Notes: generated from the sequence alone by a model not told the origin. A stretch of DNA of 64,000 bases from Myxococcales bacterium (GCA_016707895.1 JADJGV010000002.1:62001-126000); one strand, 5' to 3'. Numbered from the stretch's first letter, positions 38,448 to 47,999 are shown. Numbers and translations: made by a program.

Positions 38448-38780
38448 ATGCCGACCGTGCCGTCGTCCCTCCGTCTGCCGCGCCCGGGCGTCGCCGCGCT
38501 GGTCGCGCTGGTCGGCGTCGTAGCGATCGCCGTCGAGCTGATGGTGCCGGCGCCGCGGCCCGCCGCGAAGCTCAGCTCGATCGTCGCCTGTCCGCCCCGG
38601 CTCGCCGGCGACGTCGTGCGCATCGGCTGCCGCGCGACGATCGTGGTCGTCGAGATCGATCGCACGATCGATCCCGCGTTCAGCCGACCGCCACCGACTA
38701 CGTCAGCGAGCGGCGCGCAGGTCGCGCCGCGCATCCGCAACCTGTGCGCGGGCTGGGATCGGCCGCTGCGCGCCCGCTGA
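38448..38780 (+). CDS. Small exported or membrane-anchored protein, copy 2
   Basis: 110 residues. MPTVPSSLRLPRPG leads into a hydrophobic segment (VAALVALVGVVAIAVELMV), followed by about 65 exported residues with three cysteines (VACPP, RIGCRA, NLCAG). ATG at 38448 has GGGGAGAG upstream. It resembles the gene at 38168 in its first 45 residues but has a longer tail. No family is recognised. Confidence 0.5.
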   Translation: MPTVPSSLRLPRPGVAALVALVGVVAIAVELMVPAPRPAAKLSSIVACPPRLAGDVVRIGCRATIVVVEIDRTIDPAFSRPPPTTSASGAQVAPRIRNLCAGWDRPLRAR

Positions 38781-38800
38781 CGAACCGATACCCTCGCGGC

Positions 38801-39727
38801 ATGCGCCGCCTCGCCACGCTCGCCCTGATCGCCGCTTGTGGCCGGAGCGCCCACGCGCCGCCGCCCGCGCCGTCGAACACGCCCGCGCCCACGGTCGTCG
38901 AGCCCGAGCCGGTCGCGCTGCCGGCGCCGCCGCTGGGGGACGAGCAGCCGGCGCCCGAGGAACCGCCGCCGCCGCCGAGCCCGCCGTACCTCGTTGGCGC
39001 CTGGGCCAGCGCGTGCATGCCGGGCGCGACCAAGGGCACGTCGACGCAGCTCACCGCCACGATCACCGACACCGCGTGGGTCCTCGCGGTCGACGCGTTC
39101 CGCGACCCCGCCTGTCGCAAGCACGCCGCGCAGCTGCGCACCGAGGGTGGCTACGAGCTGGTCGCACCGTCGAGCGTCGTGGCCGGCGCGTGGGACGCGC
39201 GCGTCGACTTCGCGCAGCGCACGCTGACCGTCGACGACGCCGCGACCGCCAAGGCCATGGCGAAGACCTGCAGGCTGGGCGCGCGCCCGCGCCCGAAGCG
39301 GCCGGTCGACGTGCTGGCGCGTGGCTGTCCCGGCCTGCGCGTCCACCCCGTCGCGACCTGCGCCGCCGATCACGACGTCGTGGCGCTGGTGGGCGGCGCG
39401 CTGCAGCTCGGCGTGCGACCGCCTGACAACGATCTGTGCATGGCCGCGCGGCGCCCGACCGCGCTGGCCCCGACGGCGGCGCTCGCGCTCGCGCTCGCGC
39501 TGCCGCCCCAGGGCGCGCCGCAGTGCGACGCGTACTACCGCCGCACCGTCGACTTCGCCGCGTGTCCCGCGCTTCCCCTCGACACCAAGCGCGCGATGGC
39601 CGAGGCCCGCGCGGCGATGATGGCCGCCGCCGCGGGCATGACCCCGGCGCAGCGCGTCCAGATGGAGCCGGCCTGCCAGAGCGCGACCGACGCGCTCACC
39701 TCGGCGCTCGCCAGCATCGGCTGCTGA
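38801..39727 (+). CDS. Proline-rich lipoprotein
   Basis: 308 residues of unknown function. A short signal peptide (MRRLATLALIAAC) ends in the lipobox IAAC, followed by a Pro/Ala/Glu linker of about 45 residues. The exported part has eight cysteines in two halves (ACMPG, DPACRKH, KTCRLG, RGCPGL, ATCAAD, then QCDAYY, AACPAL, PACQS). The last 60 residues are helical (KRAMAEARAAMMAAAAG). It converges with the M2 peptidase after 6 bp. Confidence 0.65.
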   Translation: MRRLATLALIAACGRSAHAPPPAPSNTPAPTVVEPEPVALPAPPLGDEQPAPEEPPPPPSPPYLVGAWASACMPGATKGTSTQLTATITDTAWVLAVDAFRDPACRKHAAQLRTEGGYELVAPSSVVAGAWDARVDFAQRTLTVDDAATAKAMAKTCRLGARPRPKRPVDVLARGCPGLRVHPVATCAADHDVVALVGGALQLGVRPPDNDLCMAARRPTALAPTAALALALALPPQGAPQCDAYYRRTVDFAACPALPLDTKRAMAEARAAMMAAAAGMTPAQRVQMEPACQSATDALTSALASIGC

Positions 39728-39733
39728 CGCGCG

Positions 39734-41617
39734 CTACCAGCCGCAGTCCTGGCCCTTGTTCTGCTCCTGCAGCCAGGTCTCGAGCGGCGCGAAGTAGTCG
39801 ATGATCGCCGTCGCGTCGATGTCGCGCTGGCCGGTCAGCGCCTCGAGCGCGTCGGGCCACGGCTTGCTCGCGCCGAGCGCCAGCATCGCGGCGAACTTGG
39901 TGCCGGCGCCGGGGTTGCCGTAGATCGAGCACTCGTGCAGCGGCCCGGTCCAGCCCGCGGCCTTGCACAGCGCGCGGTGGAACTGGAACTGGAGGATCGT
40001 CGACAGGAAGTAGCGCAGGTACGGCGTGTTCGACGGCACGTGGTACTTCGCGCCGGGGTCGAAGTCGGTCGCGGCCCGCGCCACCGCCGGCGCGACGCCC
40101 TGGTACTGCTTGCGCAGCTCCCACCAGCGCTCGTTCCACTTGTCCGGCGTCACCTTCCCGGCGAACGCCTCCCACCGCCACTTGTCGACGACGAGGCCGA
40201 ACGGCAGGAACGCGATCTTGTCGAGCGCGACGAACATCTGCTGGTTGATCACCGCCTCGGGCGACACCGCGACCTTGTCGAGCAGGCCGACCTGCTTGAG
40301 GTAGCTCGGGGTGATCGACAGCGCGATCGTGTCGCCGATCGCCTCGTGGAAGCCGTCGTTGGCGCCGGTCTGGAACAGCATCGGCAGCTTGTAGTAGTGC
40401 AGGTAGTAGTAGTCGTGGCCGAGCTCGTGGTGGAGGGTGATCAGGTCCTCCTGGTTGACCTTGGTGCACATCTTGATGCGCACGTCGCCGGCGTAGGTCG
40501 GATCCCACGCGCTGGCGTGGCACTGGACCTCCTTGCCCTCGGGCTGCACCAGCATCGACCGCTCCCAGAACGTGTCGGGCAGCTTGGGCAGGCCGAGCGA
40601 GACGAAGAACGACTCGGCCAGCTTGGTCATCTTGACCGCGTCGTACTTCTGCGCGACGAGCGCCTTGGACACGTCGGGCGAGGCCTGGCCCTTGTTGGGC
40701 TCGAGCAGGTCGTAGACGTTGCTCCAGTCCTGCGCCCACATGTTGCCCAGCACGTGCGCCGGGATCGGGCCGGTCGTCGGGACGACCTTGTCGCCGTAGA
40801 ACTTCGACAGCCGGCGCCGCGCGTAGCAGTGCAGGTCCTTGTACAGCGGCGCGACCTGGCCCCACAGCTTGTCGGCCATCGCCACGACCTCGTCGGGCTT
40901 CATGTCGTACGCCGACAGCCACAGCTCGCTGACGTCCTTGAAGCCGGCCGCGCCGACGCCCTCGTTGGCGAGCGGGACGAACTTCTCGTACAGCGGCCGC
41001 ACCGCGCGGCCGGTGGTGTCGTGCCAGCCCTGCCACGCGGTCAGCAGCTCGGCCGGCTTGCGGCTCTTGGCCAGCACGTCGGTCAGCTCGCCCAGCGTGC
41101 GGCAGTGCTTGGGATCGGTGCACACCTTGCTCTTGCCGTAGGTGCTGTCCATCGCGGTCGTGGTCTCGGCCAGCGCCTTGGCCTTGGCCTCGTCGGCGGG
41201 CGCGGTCTGGCCGGCGATGCGCAGCAACAGGAACTGGCGCTGCTCGTCGGGCGCGAGCTGCGCGACGACCTGCTCGAACTTCTTGGCCTCGCCGATCTTC
41301 TTGGTGAGGTACGCGGTCGCCGCCTCGGCGGTCATCGCCGCGCGGGCCTCGGTCTCGGGCGTGATGTTGGTCGAGCGCTCCCAGTCGGCGGTGTCGCGCA
41401 CGGTCCACACCTGGCGCAGGCCCTTGTCGACGTCGGCGATGAACGCCTTGGCCTCGGCGGCGGTGGGGCCGCTCGGCGGGGGCGTCGGCTGGGCGGTGCC
41501 GGTGCCGGCGGTGGTGCCGGTGCCGCCGCCGCTCGGGGCGTCGGACTTCTTCGACTTGCAGGCGACCAGCGTCGGCGCCAGTGCGAGGGTGAGAGCTGCC
41601 AGGGTGCGGATGCGCAT
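39734..41617 (-). CDS. M2-family (ACE-like) zinc peptidyl-dipeptidase, lipoprotein
   Basis: 627 residues. The signal peptide MRIRTLAALTLALAPTLVAC ends in a lipobox, and a Gly/Thr/Pro linker follows. The zinc motif HHELGHDYYY is near residue 396, the third ligand lies in GFHEAIGDT near 427, and the body is helical throughout, as in angiotensin-converting enzyme homologues. It would release dipeptides from the C-terminus of peptides in the periplasm. GTG at 41635 could extend the N-terminus by six residues, but ATG at 41617 begins the signal peptide properly. Confidence 0.9.
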   Translation of the reverse strand: MRIRTLAALTLALAPTLVACKSKKSDAPSGGGTGTTAGTGTAQPTPPPSGPTAAEAKAFIADVDKGLRQVWTVRDTADWERSTNITPETEARAAMTAEAATAYLTKKIGEAKKFEQVVAQLAPDEQRQFLLLRIAGQTAPADEAKAKALAETTTAMDSTYGKSKVCTDPKHCRTLGELTDVLAKSRKPAELLTAWQGWHDTTGRAVRPLYEKFVPLANEGVGAAGFKDVSELWLSAYDMKPDEVVAMADKLWGQVAPLYKDLHCYARRRLSKFYGDKVVPTTGPIPAHVLGNMWAQDWSNVYDLLEPNKGQASPDVSKALVAQKYDAVKMTKLAESFFVSLGLPKLPDTFWERSMLVQPEGKEVQCHASAWDPTYAGDVRIKMCTKVNQEDLITLHHELGHDYYYLHYYKLPMLFQTGANDGFHEAIGDTIALSITPSYLKQVGLLDKVAVSPEAVINQQMFVALDKIAFLPFGLVVDKWRWEAFAGKVTPDKWNERWWELRKQYQGVAPAVARAATDFDPGAKYHVPSNTPYLRYFLSTILQFQFHRALCKAAGWTGPLHECSIYGNPGAGTKFAAMLALGASKPWPDALEALTGQRDIDATAIIDYFAPLETWLQEQNKGQDCGW

Positions 41618-41707
41618 GGGCGATGGATCTACCACCGCGCCTGGGGCGATTTCACCTGCGCACGCGCGCCGTCGCAGGTGTCGCAGGCGCCGCCATCGCC
41701 CGCGGCC

Positions 41708-42286
41708 TCAGCGCTGGATCACCGCGGCGCGTGGGAACCGCGGGTCGTCGCGCTCGAGCGCGCGGCGCATGCCGACGAACAAGATCGGCTCGAGCACCAG
41801 CTGCGCCAGCGTCACCAAGAACGCCAGGAACGCAAACAGCACCGCGCCGCCGCCGCCATCGACGTGCGACAGGAAGTGCGCGAACGCGGCGACGCCGAAC
41901 GCCACCACCGCGGCCAGCGCAGCGCCGAGCGCCGCGAACACGCTGCCGAGCAGGCCGCGCCGATACCCGGCGAGCTGCAGCGCGACCACCAGCGCCAGCA
42001 TCACGAACGGCAGCGCGCCCACGTCGGACGCCAGCGTGTGCGGCTCGCCCCAGTCGCTGGCGTCGCAGCTCCCCCACGCGTGGCACACCCGGTGCCGCTC
42101 GGTCGCCATCAGCAGCGCCGACAGCGCGGCGAAGCCGATCACGACCCAGCGCACCACCACGTGCCAGGTGGCGCGCCCGCCGGCCAGGGCCACGCCGAGC
42201 AACGGTCGCCGCGGCTGCAGGCGTTGATCCATCGGTCCAGGGTACCAGCCCACGGTCACCATCGGCGGTGCGTGCGAGACGCTCAT
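41708..42286 (-). CDS. Four-span membrane protein of unknown function
   Basis: 192 residues with four hydrophobic helices (about 42-60, 91-110, 117-137, 147-168). Between helices 1 and 2 is an exterior loop with two cysteines (CHAWGSCDAS). A basic turn YRRG follows helix 2. An internal ATG at 42232 (MDQRLQPRR) is a possible true start. It has the same plan as the next minus-strand gene (helix, Cys loop, helix, basic turn, helix, helix). No family is recognised. Confidence 0.6.
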   Translation of the reverse strand: MSVSHAPPMVTVGWYPGPMDQRLQPRRPLLGVALAGGRATWHVVVRWVVIGFAALSALLMATERHRVCHAWGSCDASDWGEPHTLASDVGALPFVMLALVVALQLAGYRRGLLGSVFAALGAALAAVVAFGVAAFAHFLSHVDGGGGAVLFAFLAFLVTLAQLVLEPILFVGMRRALERDDPRFPRAAVIQR

Positions 42287-42366
42287 GGCTACCCAGACAG
42301 CGGCCCGCGCGTCGGGGTTGCGGCCATCTGCGTGTAGGCTGATGTCGACGCCGCCGATCCGCGGAG

Positions 42367-42855
42367 TTAGCCGCGGTGGACGGTGCCGACCGGCAGCGGC
42401 TCACGCGTCGGCCGCGCGTCGGCGCGCCGCTGCAGCCAAGCGAGCGCGACGTCGAGCAACAGTCGCCCCAGCAACAGCGCGCCTAGCAGCGAGGTCGCGA
42501 GCATGGCCTGGTACGCGGCGGCGTCGGGCGCCTGGGTGCCAGCCTGGAGCCACGCGAGCCCCAGCACGATCCACGCGATCAGCGACGCGCCGGTGGTTAA
42601 CAGCGCGACGCCCAGGCGCGCGCGCCACGACACAAAGGTCAGCGCCGCGATCACCGCCAGCGCCACGAGCGCCAGCGCGCCTCCGTGGCTGAGCAAGCGC
42701 GTCGGCGGCTCCGGCTCGTCGCACTTGCACGCCCGGCGCGCCTCGCCGAACAGGAAGCCCCACGCGATCGTCGCCATCGCGATGGCGGACAGCAGGTGCA
42801 CCGCGGCCCGCACCGTCCGCCGACGTCCGGTCAACCACGCGCCGGCGTCTTGCAT
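42367..42855 (-). CDS. Four-span membrane protein of unknown function
   Basis: 162 residues with four hydrophobic helices (about 17-36, 58-75, 80-101, 115-135), a CKCDEPEPP loop after helix 1 and a WRAR turn after helix 2. The order of loops and helices repeats that of the gene at 41708, suggesting distant paralogues. The start is ATG at 42855, 83 bp from the divergent reductase-like gene. Confidence 0.6.
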   Translation of the reverse strand: MQDAGAWLTGRRRTVRAAVHLLSAIAMATIAWGFLFGEARRACKCDEPEPPTRLLSHGGALALVALAVIAALTFVSWRARLGVALLTTGASLIAWIVLGLAWLQAGTQAPDAAAYQAMLATSLLGALLLGRLLLDVALAWLQRRADARPTREPLPVGTVHRG

Positions 42856-42938
42856 GACGCCTCGATGCTACGCCGCCGCGGTTCGTCGCGCACGCCCGCG
42901 TCGCTGCACGGGCCGGCGCGCCGTGAGATGCTGCACAC

Positions 42939-43823
42939 GTGACCGGACCCATCGTCATCATCGGCTGTGGCTACATCGGCGCGGCGGTCGCGCGCGCGGG
43001 CCTCGCGGCGGGGCGGCACGTGCGGGTGTGCGCGCGCTCGACCGGGCGGCTGGGCCCGCTGGGCGAGCTGGGCGCCGAGGTGAAGTACCTCGACGCGGCG
43101 CTGCCCAAGCAGCTGCCGCAGATCATGTCGGGCATGCGCGGCGGGCTGTGCCTGTACTCGGTGCCGCCGATCGGTTCGATCCCGCCCGGCGACGGGCCGC
43201 GCAAGGCGATCCAGGCCGCGGCGGGCGCGGGCATCGGGTGCTTCGTGCACCTGAGCTCGTCGGGGCTCTACGGCCACGACCCCGACGACGAGGCGTGGAT
43301 CGACGACGCGACCGAGATCGACCTGCACGACACCGCGATGGCCGGGGTCCGCACCGACGAGGACGCGGTGCGGGCGTCGACCCACGCCATCCGCGCGGTC
43401 ATCTTGCGGCTGGCGCCGGTCTACGGCCCGGGCCGCGGCGTGCGCGCGCGGCTGCGCAAGGGCGACTACCGCCTGCTCGACGGCGGCGACCACGCGATCT
43501 CGCGGCTGCACGTCGACGACGCGGTCCAGGTGATCTTCGCCGCCGAGGCCCGCGGCCCGCATGGCGCGACCTACCTGTGCGCCGACGACGAGCCGACCAC
43601 GCAGAAGGCCTACGCCGCGTTCCTGTGCGAGCGGCTGGGCCTGCCGATGCCCAAGTCGCGCGCGCTGCTCGAGCCGGGCAAGCCGCGCGGCGCGCACCGC
43701 AACCGCCGGGTCCGCGCCGATCGCATGAAGCGCGAGCTGGAGGTGACCCTGCGCTACCCGACGTACCGCGAGGGTGAGGCGGCGATCGAGGCGGCGGAGG
43801 CCGCCGCAGCCACCGCTGGCTGA
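42939..43823 (+). CDS. NAD(P)-dependent epimerase/dehydratase-like protein
   Basis: 294 residues of the extended short-chain dehydrogenase fold. The dinucleotide site is IGCGYIGAAVARAG (about 8-21). HLSSSGLYGHDP near 104 has Ser and Tyr, but the Tyr-x3-Lys pair is not intact (Y-GHD), which recalls the YeeZ-type 'atypical' family. RLAPVYGPGRG near 165 and ISRLHVDDAVQ near 185 fit. It is therefore likely a binding or non-standard member. GTG at 42939 starts directly at the fold. A Cys-rich lipoprotein gene follows after 53 bp. Confidence 0.8.
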   Translation: MTGPIVIIGCGYIGAAVARAGLAAGRHVRVCARSTGRLGPLGELGAEVKYLDAALPKQLPQIMSGMRGGLCLYSVPPIGSIPPGDGPRKAIQAAAGAGIGCFVHLSSSGLYGHDPDDEAWIDDATEIDLHDTAMAGVRTDEDAVRASTHAIRAVILRLAPVYGPGRGVRARLRKGDYRLLDGGDHAISRLHVDDAVQVIFAAEARGPHGATYLCADDEPTTQKAYAAFLCERLGLPMPKSRALLEPGKPRGAHRNRRVRADRMKRELEVTLRYPTYREGEAAIEAAEAAAATAG

Positions 43824-43876
43824 TCGGTGGTGGCGATCACAGGCGCGCGCCGCCGACGCGTGCGAGGATCGTCGCC

Positions 43877-44410
43877 ATGAGGATCTCCCACGGACTCGGG
43901 GTCGCGTTCGCCTCGGCGCTGCTGGCCTGCGGTGGCGGTGACAGCACCGGGCCGGTGTCGATGGACACCGCGCAGGACGGGTGCGCGGCCGACTGCCAGC
44001 ACCGCATCGACTGCGGCAGCACCACGCCGCTCGCCGAGTGCACCGCCGAGTGCGTCGCGTCGGTCACCGGCGTGATCCGCGAGGACGTCTTCAACGACGT
44101 CGTCGACTGCAGCACCCAGCTCGCGTGCGGGGCCTCGAACGACGCTTGCGAGGCGCTGTGCACGCCGACCGCCGCGCACGAGCGCTACGAGGCCGCGTGC
44201 CGCGGCGTGTTCGCGGCGTGCCTCGACCCGACCGAGCTGAACAACCTGTGCAGCGTCACGCCCACGGGCAGCGGCGACGCGGGCTCGTTCTGCTACTTCG
44301 CGCCGTCGATCATCGACGAGTTCACCGCGTGCGTGCCCGCCGGGGCGGCGTGCCAGACGGCGATCACCTGCTTCCAGAACGTCGCCACCGCCCACAACAT
44401 CGACATCTGA
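43877..44410 (+). CDS. Cysteine-rich lipoprotein
   Basis: 177 residues. The signal peptide ends in LLAC (about residue 18), then GGGDSTG. Sixteen or more cysteines follow, in pairs such as CAADCQHRIDC, CTAECVASV, CEALCTP and CFQNVA. This spacing fits a helical disulfide-rich fold seen in several myxobacterial lipoproteins. The role is unknown. It converges with the Gre-like gene. Confidence 0.7.
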   Translation: MRISHGLGVAFASALLACGGGDSTGPVSMDTAQDGCAADCQHRIDCGSTTPLAECTAECVASVTGVIREDVFNDVVDCSTQLACGASNDACEALCTPTAAHERYEAACRGVFAACLDPTELNNLCSVTPTGSGDAGSFCYFAPSIIDEFTACVPAGAACQTAITCFQNVATAHNIDI

Positions 44411-44422
44411 TCAGCCGCCGGT

Positions 44423-44917
44423 TCAGCCGACCCAGACGATCGTCCACGCGCGCTCGCGGCCGTCGATGACCACGTCGACGGTGTCGCCCTGGCGCCGGCC
44501 GATCACGGCGCGGCCGATCGGCGACGCCGGGGTCACGACCGACAGGAAGCCGTCGCCTCCGGGGCCGGCCAGCGTCACGCCGGCGCCGGTCGGGGCCAGG
44601 AAGAACGTGCGGCCCTCGCCGCTGTCCTCGTCCTCGATCTCGACCAGCGCCCCGGTGTGGATCGGGGCGTTGGCCTTCCACACCGGCGGCCGGAAGCCGG
44701 TCAGCTCCTCGACCGCGGCCTCGGCCGCGCGCAGCCGCTTGTCCTGGGCCCGGGCCATCGCGCCGCCCTCGATCGCGGTCCGCGCGTCCTCGCGCTTCTC
44801 GGCGGGCGTGGCGCCCTCGCGGGCCTCGACGGCGGCGTCGTCGCGCAGCGCCTTGGCGGTCATCGCCGTCGCGCGCAGGTGATCGACGAGCTGTGCGACC
44901 AGGGTGGCCTTGTCCAT
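44423..44917 (-). CDS. GreA/GreB-family transcription elongation factor homologue
   Basis: 164 residues. Residues 1-75 are a helical hairpin with the N-terminal coiled coil of Gre factors. Residues 85-164 form the C-terminal FKBP-like Gre domain (ALVEIEDEDSGEGRTFFLAP, SPIGRAVIGRRQGDTVDV). The hairpin tip lacks the usual 'GDLSENAEY' text and reads AEKREDARTAIEGGAMA, so RNA-cleavage activity is uncertain; it may be an anti-Gre or specialised paralogue. ATG at 44917 is preferred to 44953. Confidence 0.85.
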   Translation of the reverse strand: MDKATLVAQLVDHLRATAMTAKALRDDAAVEAREGATPAEKREDARTAIEGGAMARAQDKRLRAAEAAVEELTGFRPPVWKANAPIHTGALVEIEDEDSGEGRTFFLAPTGAGVTLAGPGGDGFLSVVTPASPIGRAVIGRRQGDTVDVVIDGRERAWTIVWVG

Positions 44918-45005
44918 GGCGCGATCGTCCCAAGCGCCACGCGCGGCGGGCAACTTTTCGTCGATCGTGGCGGCGCGGGCGGGGTCGGCCAGCGTCGGGG
45001 CGGCC

Positions 45006-47999
45006 TCAGCCGCCGTGGGCCGCCCGCCAGGCGGCGATGGCCTTGCGGTCCGGGTCGTCGTCGCCGTTGCTGGCGTAGGCCGCGGCGGCGCTGGCCGCCA
45101 GCGTCCGGGCCCGCGCCCGGTCTCGCCCGGTGTCCCACAGCGCCCGGGCCAGCTGGAACTGCGAGTCGGCCAGCTCCTGCGGATCGACCTGCCGGCCCGA
45201 CCGCAGCGCCACCGCGCGGGTCAGCGGCGCCAGCGCGTCGCGCGCGCGGCCCAGATCGATCAGGCAGCCGCCGTAGCTGGTCAGCGAGTACGCGGTGTCG
45301 AGGCTGCGATCGCCGTACGCGCGGTCCTGGATCGCGATCGCGCGCTGGTAGAACGCCAGCGCCTCGCGCCGGCGGCCCAGCGCGACCAGCTCGTCGGCGA
45401 TGCCGGTCAGCGGCAGCGCCAGGTTGACGTGGTCGTCGCCCAGCGCGCGCGCGAACACGTCGCGCGCGTCCTCGAAGTACGCCAGCGAGGCCGCGTGGTC
45501 GCCCAGCGCCGCGACGGTCACGCCGAGGTTGTGCAGCGCCTTGCCGAGGTCGGGGTGATCGGGCGCCAGCACCTGCCGCTGGATGGCCAGCGCGCGCTCG
45601 AGGTACGGCCGCGCCGCCGACGGCTGGCCCTGCGCGTTGAGCACGCCGCCGAGGTTGAGCAGCGAGATCGCGACCCGCGGGTGGACCGGCCCGTAGGTCG
45701 CCTCGTCGATCGCCAGCGAGCGCTCGATGTCGTCGCGCGCCTCGTCCAGGCGGCCCTCGGCCCACAGCGCAGCGCCGAGGTTGTTGCGGGTCGCGCCCAC
45801 GTCGGGGTGGTCGGGGCCGAGCGCTTGCTCCTGCAGCGCCAGCGCGCGGGCGAACTCGGCGCGCGCGGCCTCGGTGTCGCCGTGGCTCCGCAGCACCTCG
45901 CCGAGGTTGACCAGCGTCGAGGCCAGGCCGACGGGGCGGGCCGTGGGCGTGGTCTCCCACAGCCGCACCGACTCGCGCAGCGCCGCGACCGCGCCGGCGT
46001 TGTCACCGGTGACGTCGAGCAGGTAGCCGCGGCGGGTCAGGAGCTGCGCCCGGCGGATCGGCGGGGCGCCGGCGCGGGCCACCACGGCCTCGGTCGCCGC
46101 CACCATCGCCAGCGCCTGCTCGGGCTTGGCCTGGCTCTGGCCCACTGTCCACAGCAGCTCGATCAGCGCGCGCGCGACCAGATCGTCGGCGTGGGCGGTC
46201 GCCGCCACCCGCGCGGCCTCGCCCAGCGTCTCGACCGCGTCGGCGCTCTTGCCGAGGTCGTCCTGCAGCGTGCCCGTCAGGAACAGCGCCTCGGCCAGGA
46301 GCGGCGGGTAGCGCAGGTCGCGCGCCTCGGCGACCACGCCCTGCGCGATCGGCAGGGCCGCCGCGTAGCGCCCCAGCGCGTGGGCCGAGGTCGCGGTCGC
46401 CAGGCGATCGCGCAGCGCGGTCAGGCGCGCCCGATCCCCGGCGCCGGGCGGCAGCGGCGTCACGTCGCGCAGCGCCGCGGCATCGGCGCAGGTGGCCAGC
46501 GGCGGCAGCTCGTCGACCGCGGCCACCGCGTGGTCGACCACCTCGCCGTCCGGATCCCGGACGAACTGGTCGGTCAGCGCGCGCACCTCGGCCAGCCGCC
46601 GCTCGAGGCACGCGGTGCGCAGGTCGAGCAGCTGGGCCGACTGCTCGCCGCGCGCGGTGGCCTGGCACGACGCCGCCCGCATCGCGAGCCAGTCGCGGGT
46701 GTACCCGTCGAGCGCCGCCGCCACGCGGGTGGCGGTGCCGGCCGCGTGCGGGCGCTGGGTCGCGGCGAACGCGCGGGTCACCTCGGCGGCGCGCGCGGCG
46801 TCCCACACGCCCCGCAGCCGCGCGTCGTCGATCGCGCAGCGCGAGCCCGGGGGCGCGGTCGGCCGCCACGCCACCAGCGCGACCACCCCGGCGGCGGCGA
46901 CCACGCCGACCGCCGCGAGGCCCTGGCGGCGGGCCGCGCCCTCGAGCCGCACCAGCGCGGTGATCAGCGCGGCCATCGACGGGAAGCGATCCGCGGGCGC
47001 CGGCGCCAACCCGCGCGTCAGCAGCCGCCGCAGCTTGGCCGGGCCGTGCGCGCCGGGCGGCGGGCGCTCGGGGTGCCCGCGCTCCTTGGCCAGGCGCAGG
47101 GCGGCGCGATCGCGGGCGGTGAACGGAGCCGCGCGGTAGAGCAGCTCCCACGCCATCACGCAGAAGCTGTACTGATCGCTACGCGCGTCGACCGGGCCGC
47201 CGCGGTGGTGCTCCGGCGACATGTACTTCGGCGTGCCGACCACGGCGCCGGCCTCGGTGAGCGGCGCCAGCAGCCGCTCGCGCGAGATCGGGTCGCCGGT
47301 CGGGGCGGGCAGGCTGCCGTCACCGGCGTCGCCCACGGTGTCGCCGTCGAACGCCGACGGGTCGAGCTCGCCGTCAGGGGTGACGCCGAGGTCGCTGCCT
47401 TCGCCGGCGCCGCGGGCCAGCCCGAAGTCGAGCACCCGGACCCGGCCGTCGGCGCCGACGATCACGTTGTCGGGCTTCACGTCGCGGTGGACCACGCCGG
47501 CCGCGTGGGCCGCCGCCAGGCCCCGCGCCGCGGCGATCAGCGTCGCGAGCAGCTCGCGCCACGGCCGGGTGCGCGCCGCGCCCCACGCTCGCAAGGACGT
47601 GCCCTCGACCAGCTCCATCGCGATGAACACGTCGCGATCGTGGGCGCCGACGTCGTGCACCGCGATCACGTTGGGGTGCGCGATCTGCGCCAGCGCCTGG
47701 GCCTCGCGCAGCAACCGCTCGCGCGCGATCGCCAGCGAGTCGGCGCCGGCGCGCACCCGCACCAGCTTGAGCGCCACGTCGCGCCCCAGCTCGGGATCGT
47801 GGGCCCGATACACCACGCCCATGCCGCCCTGCGCCAGCTTGGCGTGGATCACGTAGCGGCCGATGCGGGTGCCCGGCACCAGCGTGCTCGCGCGCCGCCG
47901 CCCGCCGGCCAGCTCGCTCTGGGTCGCCGCCGTCGGATCGCCATCGTCGGCCGGCGCCCGCGGCACCGTGACGGTCGGCAGGTCCGCCTCGTCGATCAC
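45006..47999 (-). CDS. Serine/threonine protein kinase with TPR domain
   Basis: 997 residues. The cytoplasmic Hanks-type kinase (about 45-330) has the glycine loop LAQGGMGVVYRA, the VALKLV lysine, HRDVKPDN near 168, DFGLARG near 190 and the GTPKYMSPE P+1 loop. A 50-residue acidic insert between DFG and GTPKYM is long for the family. One membrane helix lies at about 361-380 (GVVAAAGVVALVAW), after which the rest, including at least eight TPR units (LVNLGEVLRSHGDTEAARAE, LNLGGVLNAQGQPSAARPYL), would be outside. This kinase-membrane-TPR plan is common in myxobacteria. GTG at 47999 is the start. Confidence 0.92.
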   Translation of the reverse strand: MIDEADLPTVTVPRAPADDGDPTAATQSELAGGRRRASTLVPGTRIGRYVIHAKLAQGGMGVVYRAHDPELGRDVALKLVRVRAGADSLAIARERLLREAQALAQIAHPNVIAVHDVGAHDRDVFIAMELVEGTSLRAWGAARTRPWRELLATLIAAARGLAAAHAAGVVHRDVKPDNVIVGADGRVRVLDFGLARGAGEGSDLGVTPDGELDPSAFDGDTVGDAGDGSLPAPTGDPISRERLLAPLTEAGAVVGTPKYMSPEHHRGGPVDARSDQYSFCVMAWELLYRAAPFTARDRAALRLAKERGHPERPPPGAHGPAKLRRLLTRGLAPAPADRFPSMAALITALVRLEGAARRQGLAAVGVVAAAGVVALVAWRPTAPPGSRCAIDDARLRGVWDAARAAEVTRAFAATQRPHAAGTATRVAAALDGYTRDWLAMRAASCQATARGEQSAQLLDLRTACLERRLAEVRALTDQFVRDPDGEVVDHAVAAVDELPPLATCADAAALRDVTPLPPGAGDRARLTALRDRLATATSAHALGRYAAALPIAQGVVAEARDLRYPPLLAEALFLTGTLQDDLGKSADAVETLGEAARVAATAHADDLVARALIELLWTVGQSQAKPEQALAMVAATEAVVARAGAPPIRRAQLLTRRGYLLDVTGDNAGAVAALRESVRLWETTPTARPVGLASTLVNLGEVLRSHGDTEAARAEFARALALQEQALGPDHPDVGATRNNLGAALWAEGRLDEARDDIERSLAIDEATYGPVHPRVAISLLNLGGVLNAQGQPSAARPYLERALAIQRQVLAPDHPDLGKALHNLGVTVAALGDHAASLAYFEDARDVFARALGDDHVNLALPLTGIADELVALGRRREALAFYQRAIAIQDRAYGDRSLDTAYSLTSYGGCLIDLGRARDALAPLTRAVALRSGRQVDPQELADSQFQLARALWDTGRDRARARTLAASAAAAYASNGDDDPDRKAIAAWRAAHGG

